Assembly (NCBI RefSeq): GCF_001665685.1
Contig: NZ_LZTB01000039.1
Span: 1-64,000 of the forward strand
Length of the DNA: 64,000 nucleotides
Direction: 5' to 3'
Origin: Mycobacterium sp. 852013-50091_SCH5140682
GTDB taxonomy: Bacteria; Actinomycetota; Actinomycetes; Mycobacteriales; Mycobacteriaceae
The notes beneath the pieces were generated by a model that searched no databases, was not told the origin of the DNA, and worked only from the letters and a program-made list of their open reading frames with translations. Position numbers and translations under genes: made by a program. How positions within the stretch are numbered: the stretch's first letter is position 1; every line of letters starts with the position of its first letter. Positions 19,241-27,467 of this stretch are shown here, piece after piece.

Positions 19241-20682
19241 CGGCCTCCGACCGGGCTGGACGTCGCGGTCACTCGGGTGTCGATGGTGTTGATGGGGGAG
19301 CGTGCGACCAGTTGGTATTCAGCTTGGCGATCGAAGTCGCGGGTCAAGAACAGGTACAGCCCGCCCGAAACGAAAAGTCCTACAGCGAAGGAGAAGTCGG
19401 CACCGCCGATTGCCGCGGCCGCTGGGCCGATCCAGACGCTCGTGCTGAAGAACGGGATCATCGCGATGAAACCTACTGTGTAGCTGATCATTCCCGAGCG
19501 TCCCCAGCGCCCGTAGATGCCCCCATCGGTCTTGAGGATGTCACTGATGGAGAGGATTCCCCGACGAACGATGTAGTAGTCGATGAGGTTGACGGCAGTC
19601 CATGGGATGAGGAAGTACGTCAGGATCGCCAGGAAGACGCTGAACGCGTTGAGTGCGTTCTCCGGCACGAAGAGGCTGGCGAAGATGGCGATCGAGCCGA
19701 GCGACACGATCGCTGCTGCCCTGACCTTGAAGGTTGAGGTGAAGCGGCGGAAGCCTTCGACCGCCGTGAGAAACGCGATGGAGCCGCTGTAGAAAGCCAC
19801 CGCCACGGCGTTGAGACAGGTGAGCAGAGACACCACCATCATGACGCCGGCCAGCACCGGGGACATGTTCGCGGCGAGTTGGTCGAAACCCGCGACGGTG
19901 CTGGCATCGGGGTAAGCGATGGCCAGGATGGCGCCGAGGATCTCGATCCAGATCGCCGAAAGCAAAGTGCCGCCGAAGACGGTTGCCGACACCTTCCAAC
20001 CGGAGATCCTTTCAGGAAGATAGCGGGTGTAATCGGAAACCACTGGTGCGACTGCGATCTGGAATGTCGCCGAGGCGGCGAACTGCAGCAGGAAGGGCGC
20101 GAGTCCGAAGTCGGCGACGCCGAGATAATCGCCGATGGGCAGATATGTGAAAGCGCATACGCTCAGCACCACCAGTGCGGCGAGCATCAGGTAGGAGACG
20201 GTCTTCTCCGCCCGCATCACCACCTGGTAGCCGATGGTGGCCACCAGCAGTGCGAGAACACCGACGCCAAGGGAGAGCACCGGTAGCGAAATCCCTGTGG
20301 TGATGACGTGAATCGATGCCGCGCCGGTCTGCACGTAGAAGATGGCGAAGCCGAACTGCACGAGCGTCGCTGCCACGAGCGGCAACACGGCGCCGCGCGT
20401 TCCGAACTGTGCCCGGGACTGAATCATCTGAGGCAGTCCCATGCGCGGGCCTTGCGCCCCGTGAAAAGCCTGGAACAGGGTGCCGAAGACGCTGCCGAGC
20501 ACGATCGCCGTGATCGACCATCGCAGACCGAGACCGGCGAGCGAGCCGAGCGCACCGGTCGAGGCAGTGAGGAACGAGGCGTTGATCATGAACCACAACT
20601 GGGTCTGCGACCAGAGACTTCCGGTCCGTGCCGAAGGCGGCACATAGTCGAACGAACGGTCTTCGACGAGTTCTACGGCCAT
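19237..20682 (-). CDS. NCS1 family nucleobase/cytosine-type permease
   Basis: A 481-residue, 12-helix transporter of the nucleobase:cation symporter-1 family (SLWSQTQLWFMINASFLTAS, QAFHGAQGPRMGLPQMIQSRAQFG, APVVSDYTRYLP). The SDYTRY and GPRMGLPQM motifs are typical. AAGGA lies six bases before ATG 20682. NCS1 members import cytosine, purines, hydantoins, allantoin or thiamine; this is the import step of the operon. Together with a ureohydrolase-like enzyme it points to a nitrogen-rich ligand. Confidence 0.88.
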   Translation of the reverse strand: MAVELVEDRSFDYVPPSARTGSLWSQTQLWFMINASFLTASTGALGSLAGLGLRWSITAIVLGSVFGTLFQAFHGAQGPRMGLPQMIQSRAQFGTRGAVLPLVAATLVQFGFAIFYVQTGAASIHVITTGISLPVLSLGVGVLALLVATIGYQVVMRAEKTVSYLMLAALVVLSVCAFTYLPIGDYLGVADFGLAPFLLQFAASATFQIAVAPVVSDYTRYLPERISGWKVSATVFGGTLLSAIWIEILGAILAIAYPDASTVAGFDQLAANMSPVLAGVMMVVSLLTCLNAVAVAFYSGSIAFLTAVEGFRRFTSTFKVRAAAIVSLGSIAIFASLFVPENALNAFSVFLAILTYFLIPWTAVNLIDYYIVRRGILSISDILKTDGGIYGRWGRSGMISYTVGFIAMIPFFSTSVWIGPAAAAIGGADFSFAVGLFVSGGLYLFLTRDFDRQAEYQLVARSPINTIDTRVTATSSPVGGR

Positions 20683-20704
20683 TGCTTGTCCTTGGTTGCT
20701 GTCG

Positions 20705-21469
20705 TTACCGGGCATCGACCGTGGTGCGATCCGCCGCCCATGCCATGAGCGCGAGCCAGAGCGCGGCATATCCCTCCCAGGCCACGAATGACGGTGGCGC
20801 CCAGTGCGGGGACATGTCGGATGTGAATGCGACCGAGCGACCGGCCTTGACTGAGCGGACCGCGACAAGGGGCGAGCCGTTGATTTCGGCCAGCACCTCG
20901 GAATCGGGATACGGGATGGTCCGGTTGAAACCCAGCAAGCAGGGCCAGGTTTCACCGGTGCCGCCGAGTGCCGGGTGGCCTGCAGCGGTCACGCTCGGTA
21001 CGGCGCCCTCAGGAGTTTCGGCACGATCGTCGGTCATAAGGGGCGCAAGGGCGAGGATGTCGCCGATCGGGCTGTTCGCGTAGTTGGCCTTGGCGTCGAC
21101 TCCGGAGAACGACAGGTACCCGCCGATCATGGCCAGGCCGCCGCCCGTCTCCACGTATTCACGAAGGGCGGCAAGACGATTGGGTTCTGGCTCACTCCGA
21201 TTGAACACAGCCCTGGTCAGCAGGAACGTGTTGGCTCCGACATCGCTGATCACGACGACGTCGTACTCGCCGAACTCAGCCGACGAACGTGGGCAATCCG
21301 TTTCGATCTTGTGGGCTGGGATGTGCGTGACATCCCACCCGCCTGTGCGCAATGCAGCGATGAATTCGGCTCCGCCCTCGACGTATTCGGTGGTGGTGAA
21401 GGTATCGAACCCTTTTTGGTGGATCATGTGGGTGGTCCAAGACTCACCGAGCAGGAGCAAACGTGGCAT
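20705..21469 (-). CDS. Class I glutamine amidotransferase-like protein (DUF1355 type)
   Basis: A 254-residue protein with the ThuA/GATase-1-like fold pattern: MPRLLLLGESWTTH, YDVVVISDVGANTFLLT, LREYVETGGGLAMIGGYLSFSG, and SDMSPHWAPPSFVAWEGY near the end. It resembles the putative cytoplasmic DUF1355 proteins (for example Salmonella STM1381). There is no clear GATase cysteine nucleophile, so glutaminase activity is doubtful. It sits between permease and lactamase-fold hydrolase in the operon. The reaction is unknown. Confidence 0.7.
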   Translation of the reverse strand: MPRLLLLGESWTTHMIHQKGFDTFTTTEYVEGGAEFIAALRTGGWDVTHIPAHKIETDCPRSSAEFGEYDVVVISDVGANTFLLTRAVFNRSEPEPNRLAALREYVETGGGLAMIGGYLSFSGVDAKANYANSPIGDILALAPLMTDDRAETPEGAVPSVTAAGHPALGGTGETWPCLLGFNRTIPYPDSEVLAEINGSPLVAVRSVKAGRSVAFTSDMSPHWAPPSFVAWEGYAALWLALMAWAADRTTVDAR

Positions 21470-21487
21470 GGCAAGGGTCCTATCTGA

Positions 21488-22312
21488 TCAGGAGATGGTT
21501 CCGGAGGGGAAGTGCTGCAGGAATTTCCAGTCGTGTTCGGGGACGATGATGTCCGCCGAGTTGCGGATCCTGTCGTAGCCCGCCATGAGCTCCGGCAGAT
21601 TCCAGAATGAGCCCATTGGCCAGTTGAGTTCGAGATTGACGTAGTTGTACATCACATCGCTCGTCAAACACACTACGCCCGAGCCAGTTTCGACGAGGAC
21701 CACCATACATCCCGGGGTGTGGCCGCCGATCTTCAGCAACCGGATTCCGTCTGCGAGGTGGTAATCGCCGTCGATCACGTGCAGCCGGTCGCGGATCTGC
21801 TCAACCTTGTATACGTACTCCGGGTAGTAGAACATGCAAAAATGTGGTGGTGTGGTGGCTTGTGGCAACTCGTCTTTCTGCACGAAAAACGTTGCATTTG
21901 GGAAGATTTCGTTGTTTCCCACATGGTCGAAGTGCAGATGGGTCAGGACGACGATGTCGATGTCTTCAGGTTTGACGCCGTAGCGGGCGAGCCCGGCCCG
22001 GATATCCTGATCGTGGCTGCGCGACGCGACGAAGTCGACGCCGTAGCGGTGCTGCATCGATGCGACTTCGTCGACGTCACCCAGTCCGGAGTCGATGAGA
22101 ATGGTTTTGTCGCCACCGAGGATGAGCCACACAGGTACCGGGACCATGACACCTTCGTGCACCGAACCGTCGAGGCGCACAATGTCATCGCGGAAGCCGT
22201 ACAGAAGTGCCCTGTTGTCGGGGATGTCGGGGTGAATTCCGCTGTTGAGGATGGACACCGACAAGGAGCTTTCGAGCTCGCCGGTGACGATGTGGTGAAT
22301 CTGAAGGGGCAT
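21488..22312 (-). CDS. Metallo-beta-lactamase-fold hydrolase (lactonase-like)
   Basis: A 274-residue protein with the dizinc motif THLHFDHVGN, plus GGHTPGCMVVLVET, TSDVMYNY and a late histidine (VPEHDW). Overall layout is that of quorum-quenching AHL lactonases (AttM/AiiA type). In a catabolic operon it more probably opens a lactone or cyclic imide ring of the substrate. The start at 22312 is 49 bases downstream of the LacI stop on the same strand. Confidence 0.85.
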   Translation of the reverse strand: MPLQIHHIVTGELESSLSVSILNSGIHPDIPDNRALLYGFRDDIVRLDGSVHEGVMVPVPVWLILGGDKTILIDSGLGDVDEVASMQHRYGVDFVASRSHDQDIRAGLARYGVKPEDIDIVVLTHLHFDHVGNNEIFPNATFFVQKDELPQATTPPHFCMFYYPEYVYKVEQIRDRLHVIDGDYHLADGIRLLKIGGHTPGCMVVLVETGSGVVCLTSDVMYNYVNLELNWPMGSFWNLPELMAGYDRIRNSADIIVPEHDWKFLQHFPSGTIS

Positions 22313-22361
22313 GCTGTTCCTTTGGTTCGCTGCGGGTTGGCCCGCACAGCTACGACGCCGA

Positions 22362-23375
22362 TCAGTAGGCGTCGGACATGCAGAGTGACGTCGTGCCGCG
22401 CACGATCAGTTCCACGGGTTGGACGTGACGTTCGGCCGGTGGCGAGCACGCGGTGTCGATTGAGGCGATGAGTGCCTCAGCGGCACGGAATCCGAGCTGC
22501 CACACATCTTGTCTGACGGTGGTCAGGCCCGGATTGGTCATGCCGGCGATGGTGATGTCGTCGAACCCGACGACTGAAATATCCTCCGGCACATGCAAAC
22601 CGATCTCCATCAACCGCTTCATCGCACCGAGTGCCATCAGATCGTTCGTCGCGAAGACTGCGGAGAAATCGATGTCGTGCAGTGGGCCGACGGCATTGGT
22701 CAGCGCCGCGTATCCGCCGTCGTAGGTGAAGTCGCCCCCGATCACTGCGGGCTGCGGAAGATCGTGTGACACCCAGGCGTCCGAAAAGCCTTGCGCGCGG
22801 TCGTCGGAGCTGGCGAGCCCGGCCATCGACAGGATGACCGCTTCGGTGTGGCCGAGTCCGATGAGGTGCTCGGCGGCAAGCCGACCGCCCTCGGCGTTGT
22901 CGGAGACGAATGAGCACGTGCTAGACCCGAGCACCTCTTCGTCGACCAGCACCACCGGAATGTTGCCCAGGGAATCGGCCATTTCCCGATGTGTGGTCGG
23001 TGAGCCGGCCGCATAAACCACTCCGTCGACTGCGCGGGAGCGGATGGTCTCCAGGTAGAGCAGTTCGCGGTCGTGGTTGAAGGCCGAATTGCAGAGCACC
23101 ATGTTGTATCCGGCATCGATCGCCGCCTCTTCGACGCCCTTGGCCAACTCGGCGAAGAAGCTGTTCGAGATGTCCGGGACGATCAGGCCCAGCAGTCGGG
23201 TGCCTCCCGTCGCCAGGTTCTGGGCGGCCCGGCGAGGGCTGTAGCCGAGCTCGTCCATGACCTCCTGCACGCGGCGTCTGGTCTCCTCCGACACCGCGCG
23301 CCGACCGCTGAGCGCATGCGACACCGTCGTCGGGCTGACGCCCGCCAGCCGCGCGACTTCAGCGATCGTGGCCAT
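22362..23375 (-). CDS. LacI family transcriptional regulator
   Basis: A 337-residue regulator: HTH MATIAEVARLAGVSPTTVSHALSG, hinge RRRVQEVMDELGYSPRRAAQNLA, and a periplasmic-binding-protein-like effector domain (LLGLIVPDISNSFFAELAKGVE, GFDDITIAGMTNPGLTTVRQ). ATG 23375 has AGGAG six bases upstream; a TTG two codons earlier is less likely. It is the first gene of the six-gene operon, with a perfect palindromic operator upstream of its ribosome site, so it should repress itself and the operon. The effector is probably a sugar or nucleoside. Confidence 0.9.
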   Translation of the reverse strand: MATIAEVARLAGVSPTTVSHALSGRRAVSEETRRRVQEVMDELGYSPRRAAQNLATGGTRLLGLIVPDISNSFFAELAKGVEEAAIDAGYNMVLCNSAFNHDRELLYLETIRSRAVDGVVYAAGSPTTHREMADSLGNIPVVLVDEEVLGSSTCSFVSDNAEGGRLAAEHLIGLGHTEAVILSMAGLASSDDRAQGFSDAWVSHDLPQPAVIGGDFTYDGGYAALTNAVGPLHDIDFSAVFATNDLMALGAMKRLMEIGLHVPEDISVVGFDDITIAGMTNPGLTTVRQDVWQLGFRAAEALIASIDTACSPPAERHVQPVELIVRGTTSLCMSDAY

Positions 23376-23386
23376 CTTCAACTCCT

Positions 23387-23404
23387 ATGCAAAGCGCTTT
23401 GCAT
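23387..23404. promoter_or_regulatory. Perfect LacI-type operator
   Basis: ATGCAAAGCGCTTTGCAT is an 18-base perfect palindrome with the AAGCGCTT core typical of LacI/CcpA-type regulators. It begins 12 bases upstream of the LacI start codon, where binding would block transcription of the whole operon. No second copy was noticed in the window. Confidence 0.85.
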
Positions 23405-23467
23405 GCTGCGAAACGCAATCTAGCGTGGACAAACCGCCGAGTGCAATACCTGTGGAGCGGCGCGGCC

Positions 23468-24181
23468 CTAGCCGAGCAGCGTCGGCAGGCGCTGCAGCAA
23501 ACCGGGCAGCGCGCTCACCGCGGTTTCCCGCAACGAGACCGTCGCGCTGTCCGAGAGCGGTGTGCGCTGCGGATTGATCTCGATGACGGGGATGCCGTTG
23601 GCCAGCGCTGCTTCGGGCAAACCGGCCGCCGGGTAGACGATGGAGCTGGTCCCCACCACGACGACGAGGTCGGAGTTGCCCACCGCGGCGACTGACTGCT
23701 GCCAGGCCTGCTCGGGCAACGGTTCGCCGAACCAGACCACATTCGGCCGGATCAGCCCGCCGCAGAAGCACAGGGGCGGCTCGACCTCCTCGACGGGCTC
23801 CGGCATCTGCGGCAGGACGCCTTCGAACTGTGATTCGCAAGCATCACAGCGGAATTCGAAGAGACTGCCGTGCAGGTGGTGCACGTTGGTACTGCCTGCC
23901 CGCTCATGCAGATTGTCGACGTTCTGGGTCACCACGTGCACTTCTGCGTAGTCCTGCCAGGCTGCCACGGCGCGGTGACCGTTGTTCGGTTCGACCGCGT
24001 CCATCATGTAGTGCCGCCACAGATACCAGGCCCACACGCGCTCCGGGTGCCGCTGCCACCCTTCCGCGCTGGAGATTTCGTAGGGGTCGACCTTGGCCCA
24101 CAGACCCGTCTCGACGTCGCGGAAGGTCGGCACGCCACTTTCCGCCGATATCCCCGCACCGCTGAGCACTGTCAATTGCAC
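23468..24181 (-). CDS. cobB: NAD-dependent protein deacylase (class III sirtuin, Rv1151c-like)
   Basis: A 237-residue sirtuin, the same length as Rv1151c, from GTG 24181. NAD-binding is [15 protein letters not shown] and [12 protein letters not shown]; the catalytic base is His104 (HHLHG); zinc ligands are Cys112, Cys115, Cys138 and Cys140. Tyr53 and Arg56 (WYLWR) form the Y-x-x-R pair that in SIRT5 and CobB binds acidic acyl groups, so desuccinylase activity is predicted besides deacetylation. It is divergent from a short GntR gene 37 bases away, as in M. tuberculosis. Confidence 0.9.
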   Translation of the reverse strand: MQLTVLSGAGISAESGVPTFRDVETGLWAKVDPYEISSAEGWQRHPERVWAWYLWRHYMMDAVEPNNGHRAVAAWQDYAEVHVVTQNVDNLHERAGSTNVHHLHGSLFEFRCDACESQFEGVLPQMPEPVEEVEPPLCFCGGLIRPNVVWFGEPLPEQAWQQSVAAVGNSDLVVVVGTSSIVYPAAGLPEAALANGIPVIEINPQRTPLSDSATVSLRETAVSALPGLLQRLPTLLG

Positions 24182-24206
24182 GTTCACCAACGTAGCGGCT
24201 TTGGGT

Positions 24207-24212
24207 GATACT
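24207..24212 (+). promoter_or_regulatory. -10 element of a probably leaderless transcript (GntR)
   Basis: GATACT, preceded by TG, ends six bases before GTG 24219, the spacing at which transcription would start on the start codon. No ribosome site precedes the gene. Confidence 0.45.
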
Positions 24213-24218
24213 GAGCAC

Positions 24219-24584
24219 GTGACCGAGTTGGGGGATTGGGTCCGGGTCGATCCGGATGCTGACAAGCCGTTGTTCGACCAGTTGAGAATCCAGATCATCG
24301 ACGGCATCAGAGACGGACGCCTCTCGCCGGGCACCCGGTTGCCGACGGTCCGGGAGCTGGCGGGTCAGATCAAGCTGGCCGTCAACACCGTGGCCAGGGC
24401 CTACCGCGAACTGGAGGCGGCAGGCGTGCTGGAGACCCGCGGGCGGTACGGAACGTTCGTCGCCCGGGCCGATCCGGCGGATGCCGCGATGGCCGCGGCC
24501 GCGAATTCGTTTGCCGAAGCCGCCCGGGCACTGGGTATCGGCAAGGTCGACGCGCTGCGTTACCTCGACACAGCGTTCGACTGA
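24219..24584 (+). CDS. Short GntR (YtrA-type) regulator, Rv1152-like
   Basis: A 121-residue regulator, the length of Rv1152. A GntR winged helix fills most of it ([61 protein letters not shown]), with a ~40-residue helical tail for dimerisation in place of an effector domain. GTG 24219 appears leaderless. It shares the short intergenic space with the sirtuin. The 3' end overlaps the convergent PucR gene by 25 bases. Confidence 0.88.
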   Translation: MTELGDWVRVDPDADKPLFDQLRIQIIDGIRDGRLSPGTRLPTVRELAGQIKLAVNTVARAYRELEAAGVLETRGRYGTFVARADPADAAMAAAANSFAEAARALGIGKVDALRYLDTAFD

Positions 24585-25774
24585 CCCCGCCAGCGCACCA
24601 CGTCGAGGGCCACCGCGACATCGATGGCGGACTCGGCCAGCGGGCGGGGCAGCAGTTCGTCGGCGCGAGCCAGCCGGCGCAGCAACGTGTTGCGGTGCGT
24701 GTAGAGCGTTGCTGCCGCGCGCGACGCGTTGCATTGCTGGGCGACGAAAATCCGCACCGTTTCCTGCAATTCGGTGCTTGCCGTCTCGAAGTCACCCAGC
24801 ACGCGGCTGACGAACGCCGCGGCGCCGTCGGCATCGGCGGTGATCAGCGCGACCAGTTCGATCTCGGTGAAGGTGGCGATCTGCTGTGGTGAGTGCAGCC
24901 GGGCCATCATGTGCTGCGTGGTGAGCGCGTCGAAATGGCTGCGCCGGAAGCCGTCCACGCCGTCGGCCGGCGGCCCGATGGCGATGCGGATATCGGGATC
25001 CGCTCGGATGCTGTCGCCGAGAGCGGCCACGTCGACGGTGCCGTGTGTCCACACCCAGCGGGTGGCCACGCTTGCCAGCAGACTCAAGGGGCGCGTCACA
25101 CCGAAAGCCTCGGCGGCGCGGTCCAATCGGGCCAGGTCGCTGTCCGGGCGTTCGCTCCAGATCACCGCGGCGGTGTGCGCGCCGGTCAGTGCGTAGCCGA
25201 GCCGCGTCTCGGCGCGCTGGCGCGGGATCGGGGCTCCGTCGAGAATCAGTGCGACGGTCTCGCGACGTTCGGCATGGGTGCCCCGCGTGAGTTCGTCGCG
25301 CTCGAGGTCGATCTGCGCGGCGATCCCGGACAGCGTCGCATCGATGAACGCGCTGATCGAGCGTGAGCAGACGTCGAGCAGCTCGTGCAATTGCTCGGGC
25401 TCCGATGTCAGTTCGAAGGCGATTTCCATGAGGCGCCGCAACGCGACACCCTCGCCGACCCGGTAGGCGTCGAGTGGGAACCCGGTGATACCGCGCCGCA
25501 CCATTTCTCGCGCGATGCTCAGTGGTTCGGGACCGGTGTTCGGCGGCACCGGCGCCCCGGGGTCGCGGACGTTGGCCGCGCCCCAGAAGAACAGATTGGC
25601 CCGGTTGCTGCGGCTGACCGCACCGGCGAGTTCGGGATCCGCGGCGATCACCGGGCTGGCGGCCAGCACGGCTTCGTCGAGCTCCTCCAGCCATTCCGGG
25701 CGGGCGTTGACGACGATCTGCGCACACTGTCGGATCAGCTCCCGCACCTGCGGCGACGGCAGTTTCCACGTCAT
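24560..25774 (-). CDS. PucR/CdaR family regulator
   Basis: A 404-residue regulator with an N-terminal sensory region (~1-150), a central GGDEF-like degenerate domain, and the C-terminal PucR helix-turn-helix ([37 protein letters not shown]). It starts at ATG 25774, apparently leaderless. It is divergent from the Baeyer-Villiger monooxygenase/P450 pair and is the obvious candidate to control it. The dyad GGTGCA-GAG-TGCATC at 25794-25808 between them is a possible operator. Confidence 0.88.
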   Translation of the reverse strand: MTWKLPSPQVRELIRQCAQIVVNARPEWLEELDEAVLAASPVIAADPELAGAVSRSNRANLFFWGAANVRDPGAPVPPNTGPEPLSIAREMVRRGITGFPLDAYRVGEGVALRRLMEIAFELTSEPEQLHELLDVCSRSISAFIDATLSGIAAQIDLERDELTRGTHAERRETVALILDGAPIPRQRAETRLGYALTGAHTAAVIWSERPDSDLARLDRAAEAFGVTRPLSLLASVATRWVWTHGTVDVAALGDSIRADPDIRIAIGPPADGVDGFRRSHFDALTTQHMMARLHSPQQIATFTEIELVALITADADGAAAFVSRVLGDFETASTELQETVRIFVAQQCNASRAAATLYTHRNTLLRRLARADELLPRPLAESAIDVAVALDVVRWRGQSNAVSR

Positions 25775-25780
25775 CCGGCC

Positions 25781-25786
25781 AGCCTA
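25781..25786 (-). promoter_or_regulatory. -10 element of a probably leaderless transcript (PucR)
   Basis: TAGGCT on the reverse strand ends six bases before the ATG at 25774, with no ribosome site between. Confidence 0.5.
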
Positions 25787-25904
25787 GGGTGGTGGTGCAG
25801 AGTGCATCATCGACTCTCGGAAATGGTTTGTTTTGACCTTGGTGGGGCTCGCCGAAACCGCGACGATTGAACACATCTCCACCACACCATCCACGGGAGC
25901 CCGA

Positions 25905-27419
25905 ATGAGCCACACCGAGCACGTTGACGTCCTGATCGTCGGGGCCGGAATCTCCGGCATCGGCGCGGCCTACTACCTGCAGCAGGAGCACCCGGGACGC
26001 AACTTCGCGATCCTCGAGGCCCGCGGCGCGACCGGTGGCACATGGGACCTGTTCCGTTACCCGGGAATCCGCTCGGACTCCGACTTGCACACCTTCGGCT
26101 ACGAGTTCAAGCCGTGGCGTGACGAGCACGCCATCGCCACCGCCGACAAGATCTTGGCGTACCTGCGCGAGACGGTGACCGAGAACGGCATCGACCGCAA
26201 CATCCGGTTCCACCACAAGGTGCTCGGCGCGGCCTGGAGCTCGGCCGACGCCCGCTGGGTCGTCGACGTGGAGCGCACCGACGAGGGCGGCGAGGACGTC
26301 GAACTGGTGCAGATCTCGGCGAACTGGCTGTTCTGCGCGGGCGGCTACTACCGCTACGACCAGGGCTACACACCGTCGTTCGAAGGCGAGGAGCGGTTCA
26401 CCGGCCAGATCGTGCACCCTCAGCACTGGCCCGAGGACCTCGATTACGCCGGTAAGAAGGTCGTCGTGATCGGCAGCGGCGCGACCGCGGTGACGCTGAT
26501 CCCGTCGATGGCGCCGACGGCAGGCCACGTGACCATGCTGCAGCGCTCGCCCTCATACGTGCTTCCCGTCCCGGCCAAGGATTCTTTCGCCAACACAGCC
26601 AAGCGGCTGCTGGGCGATCGCCGCGGCTACGCCCTGACCCGGCGCAAGAACATCGTCAAACAGCGCGCCGTTTACACGCTGTGCCAGAAGTACCCGACCG
26701 CCGCGCGCCGGCTGATCCGTAAGGTCAACGCGAGCCAGCTACCCCAGGGATATGCCGTCGACGAGCACTTCGCACCCGAGTACAACCCGTGGGACCAGCG
26801 TCTGTGCGCCGTGCCTGACGGCGATCTGTTCAAGGCGATCAGCAACGGCACCGCCTCAGTGGTCACCGACCGCATCGCGACCTTCACCGAGCGCGGCATC
26901 CTGCTCGAGTCGGGCCGCGAGCTCGACGCCGACATCATCGTCACCGCAACGGGTCTCAACGTCCAGCTGTTCGGCGGCATGACGCTCACGGTCGACGGTC
27001 AGCCGGTGAATCTGCCCGAGGCCGTCGCCTACAAGGGCATCATGCTCTCGGGTGTGCCGAACTTCGCATTTGCCTTCGGTTACACCAATTCGTCGTGGAC
27101 GCTCAAGGTCGGGCTGTTGTGCGAACACTTCTGCCGACTGCTGAAGTACATGGACGACAACGGCTTAGACTCAGTGCGCCCGGTGTTCGACGATCCGGCT
27201 ATCGCGACGCTGCCGCTGCTCGACTTCGCCGCGGGTTACGTGCAGCGGGCCGCCGACCAGCTGCCACGGCAGGGCGTCAGCGGACCGTGGGTGATGTCGA
27301 TGAACTACACCTACGACGCCGACATGCTGCGCAACGGCCCGGTGGTCGACCCGAGCCTGCGGTTCGGATCCCGCCGCGCTGCCAGGAATTCGGCACAGAC
27401 CCCACAGCTCGTTCTCTGA
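25905..27419 (+). CDS. Flavin-containing Baeyer-Villiger monooxygenase, EthA-like
   Basis: A 504-residue type I BVMO. FAD binding is VGAGISGIGAAYYL, the BVMO fingerprint FxGxxxHxxxWP is complete (Phe165, Gly167, His171, Trp175), and NADPH binding is VVIGSGATAVTLIPS. GTWDLFRYPGIRSDSD, YNPWDQRLC and ATGLNVQLFGG closely follow EthA (Rv3854c), which inserts oxygen next to ketones and activates ethionamide. GGGAG precedes ATG 25905. The P450 starts 48 bases downstream, so the two oxygenases probably act on one substrate. MymA is another relative. Confidence 0.9.
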   Translation: MSHTEHVDVLIVGAGISGIGAAYYLQQEHPGRNFAILEARGATGGTWDLFRYPGIRSDSDLHTFGYEFKPWRDEHAIATADKILAYLRETVTENGIDRNIRFHHKVLGAAWSSADARWVVDVERTDEGGEDVELVQISANWLFCAGGYYRYDQGYTPSFEGEERFTGQIVHPQHWPEDLDYAGKKVVVIGSGATAVTLIPSMAPTAGHVTMLQRSPSYVLPVPAKDSFANTAKRLLGDRRGYALTRRKNIVKQRAVYTLCQKYPTAARRLIRKVNASQLPQGYAVDEHFAPEYNPWDQRLCAVPDGDLFKAISNGTASVVTDRIATFTERGILLESGRELDADIIVTATGLNVQLFGGMTLTVDGQPVNLPEAVAYKGIMLSGVPNFAFAFGYTNSSWTLKVGLLCEHFCRLLKYMDDNGLDSVRPVFDDPAIATLPLLDFAAGYVQRAADQLPRQGVSGPWVMSMNYTYDADMLRNGPVVDPSLRFGSRRAARNSAQTPQLVL

Positions 27420-27453
27420 GTTTCGTTCTCACGGATCAGCGGCGTCCGGTGGC

Positions 27454-27459
27454 TATGCT
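27454..27459 (+). promoter_or_regulatory. Possible internal -10 element before the P450 gene
   Basis: TATGCT ends eight bases before ATG 27468, which has no ribosome site. It may give a short-leader or leaderless transcript independent of the monooxygenase gene. Confidence 0.35.
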
Positions 27460-27467
27460 CGGCGCAC

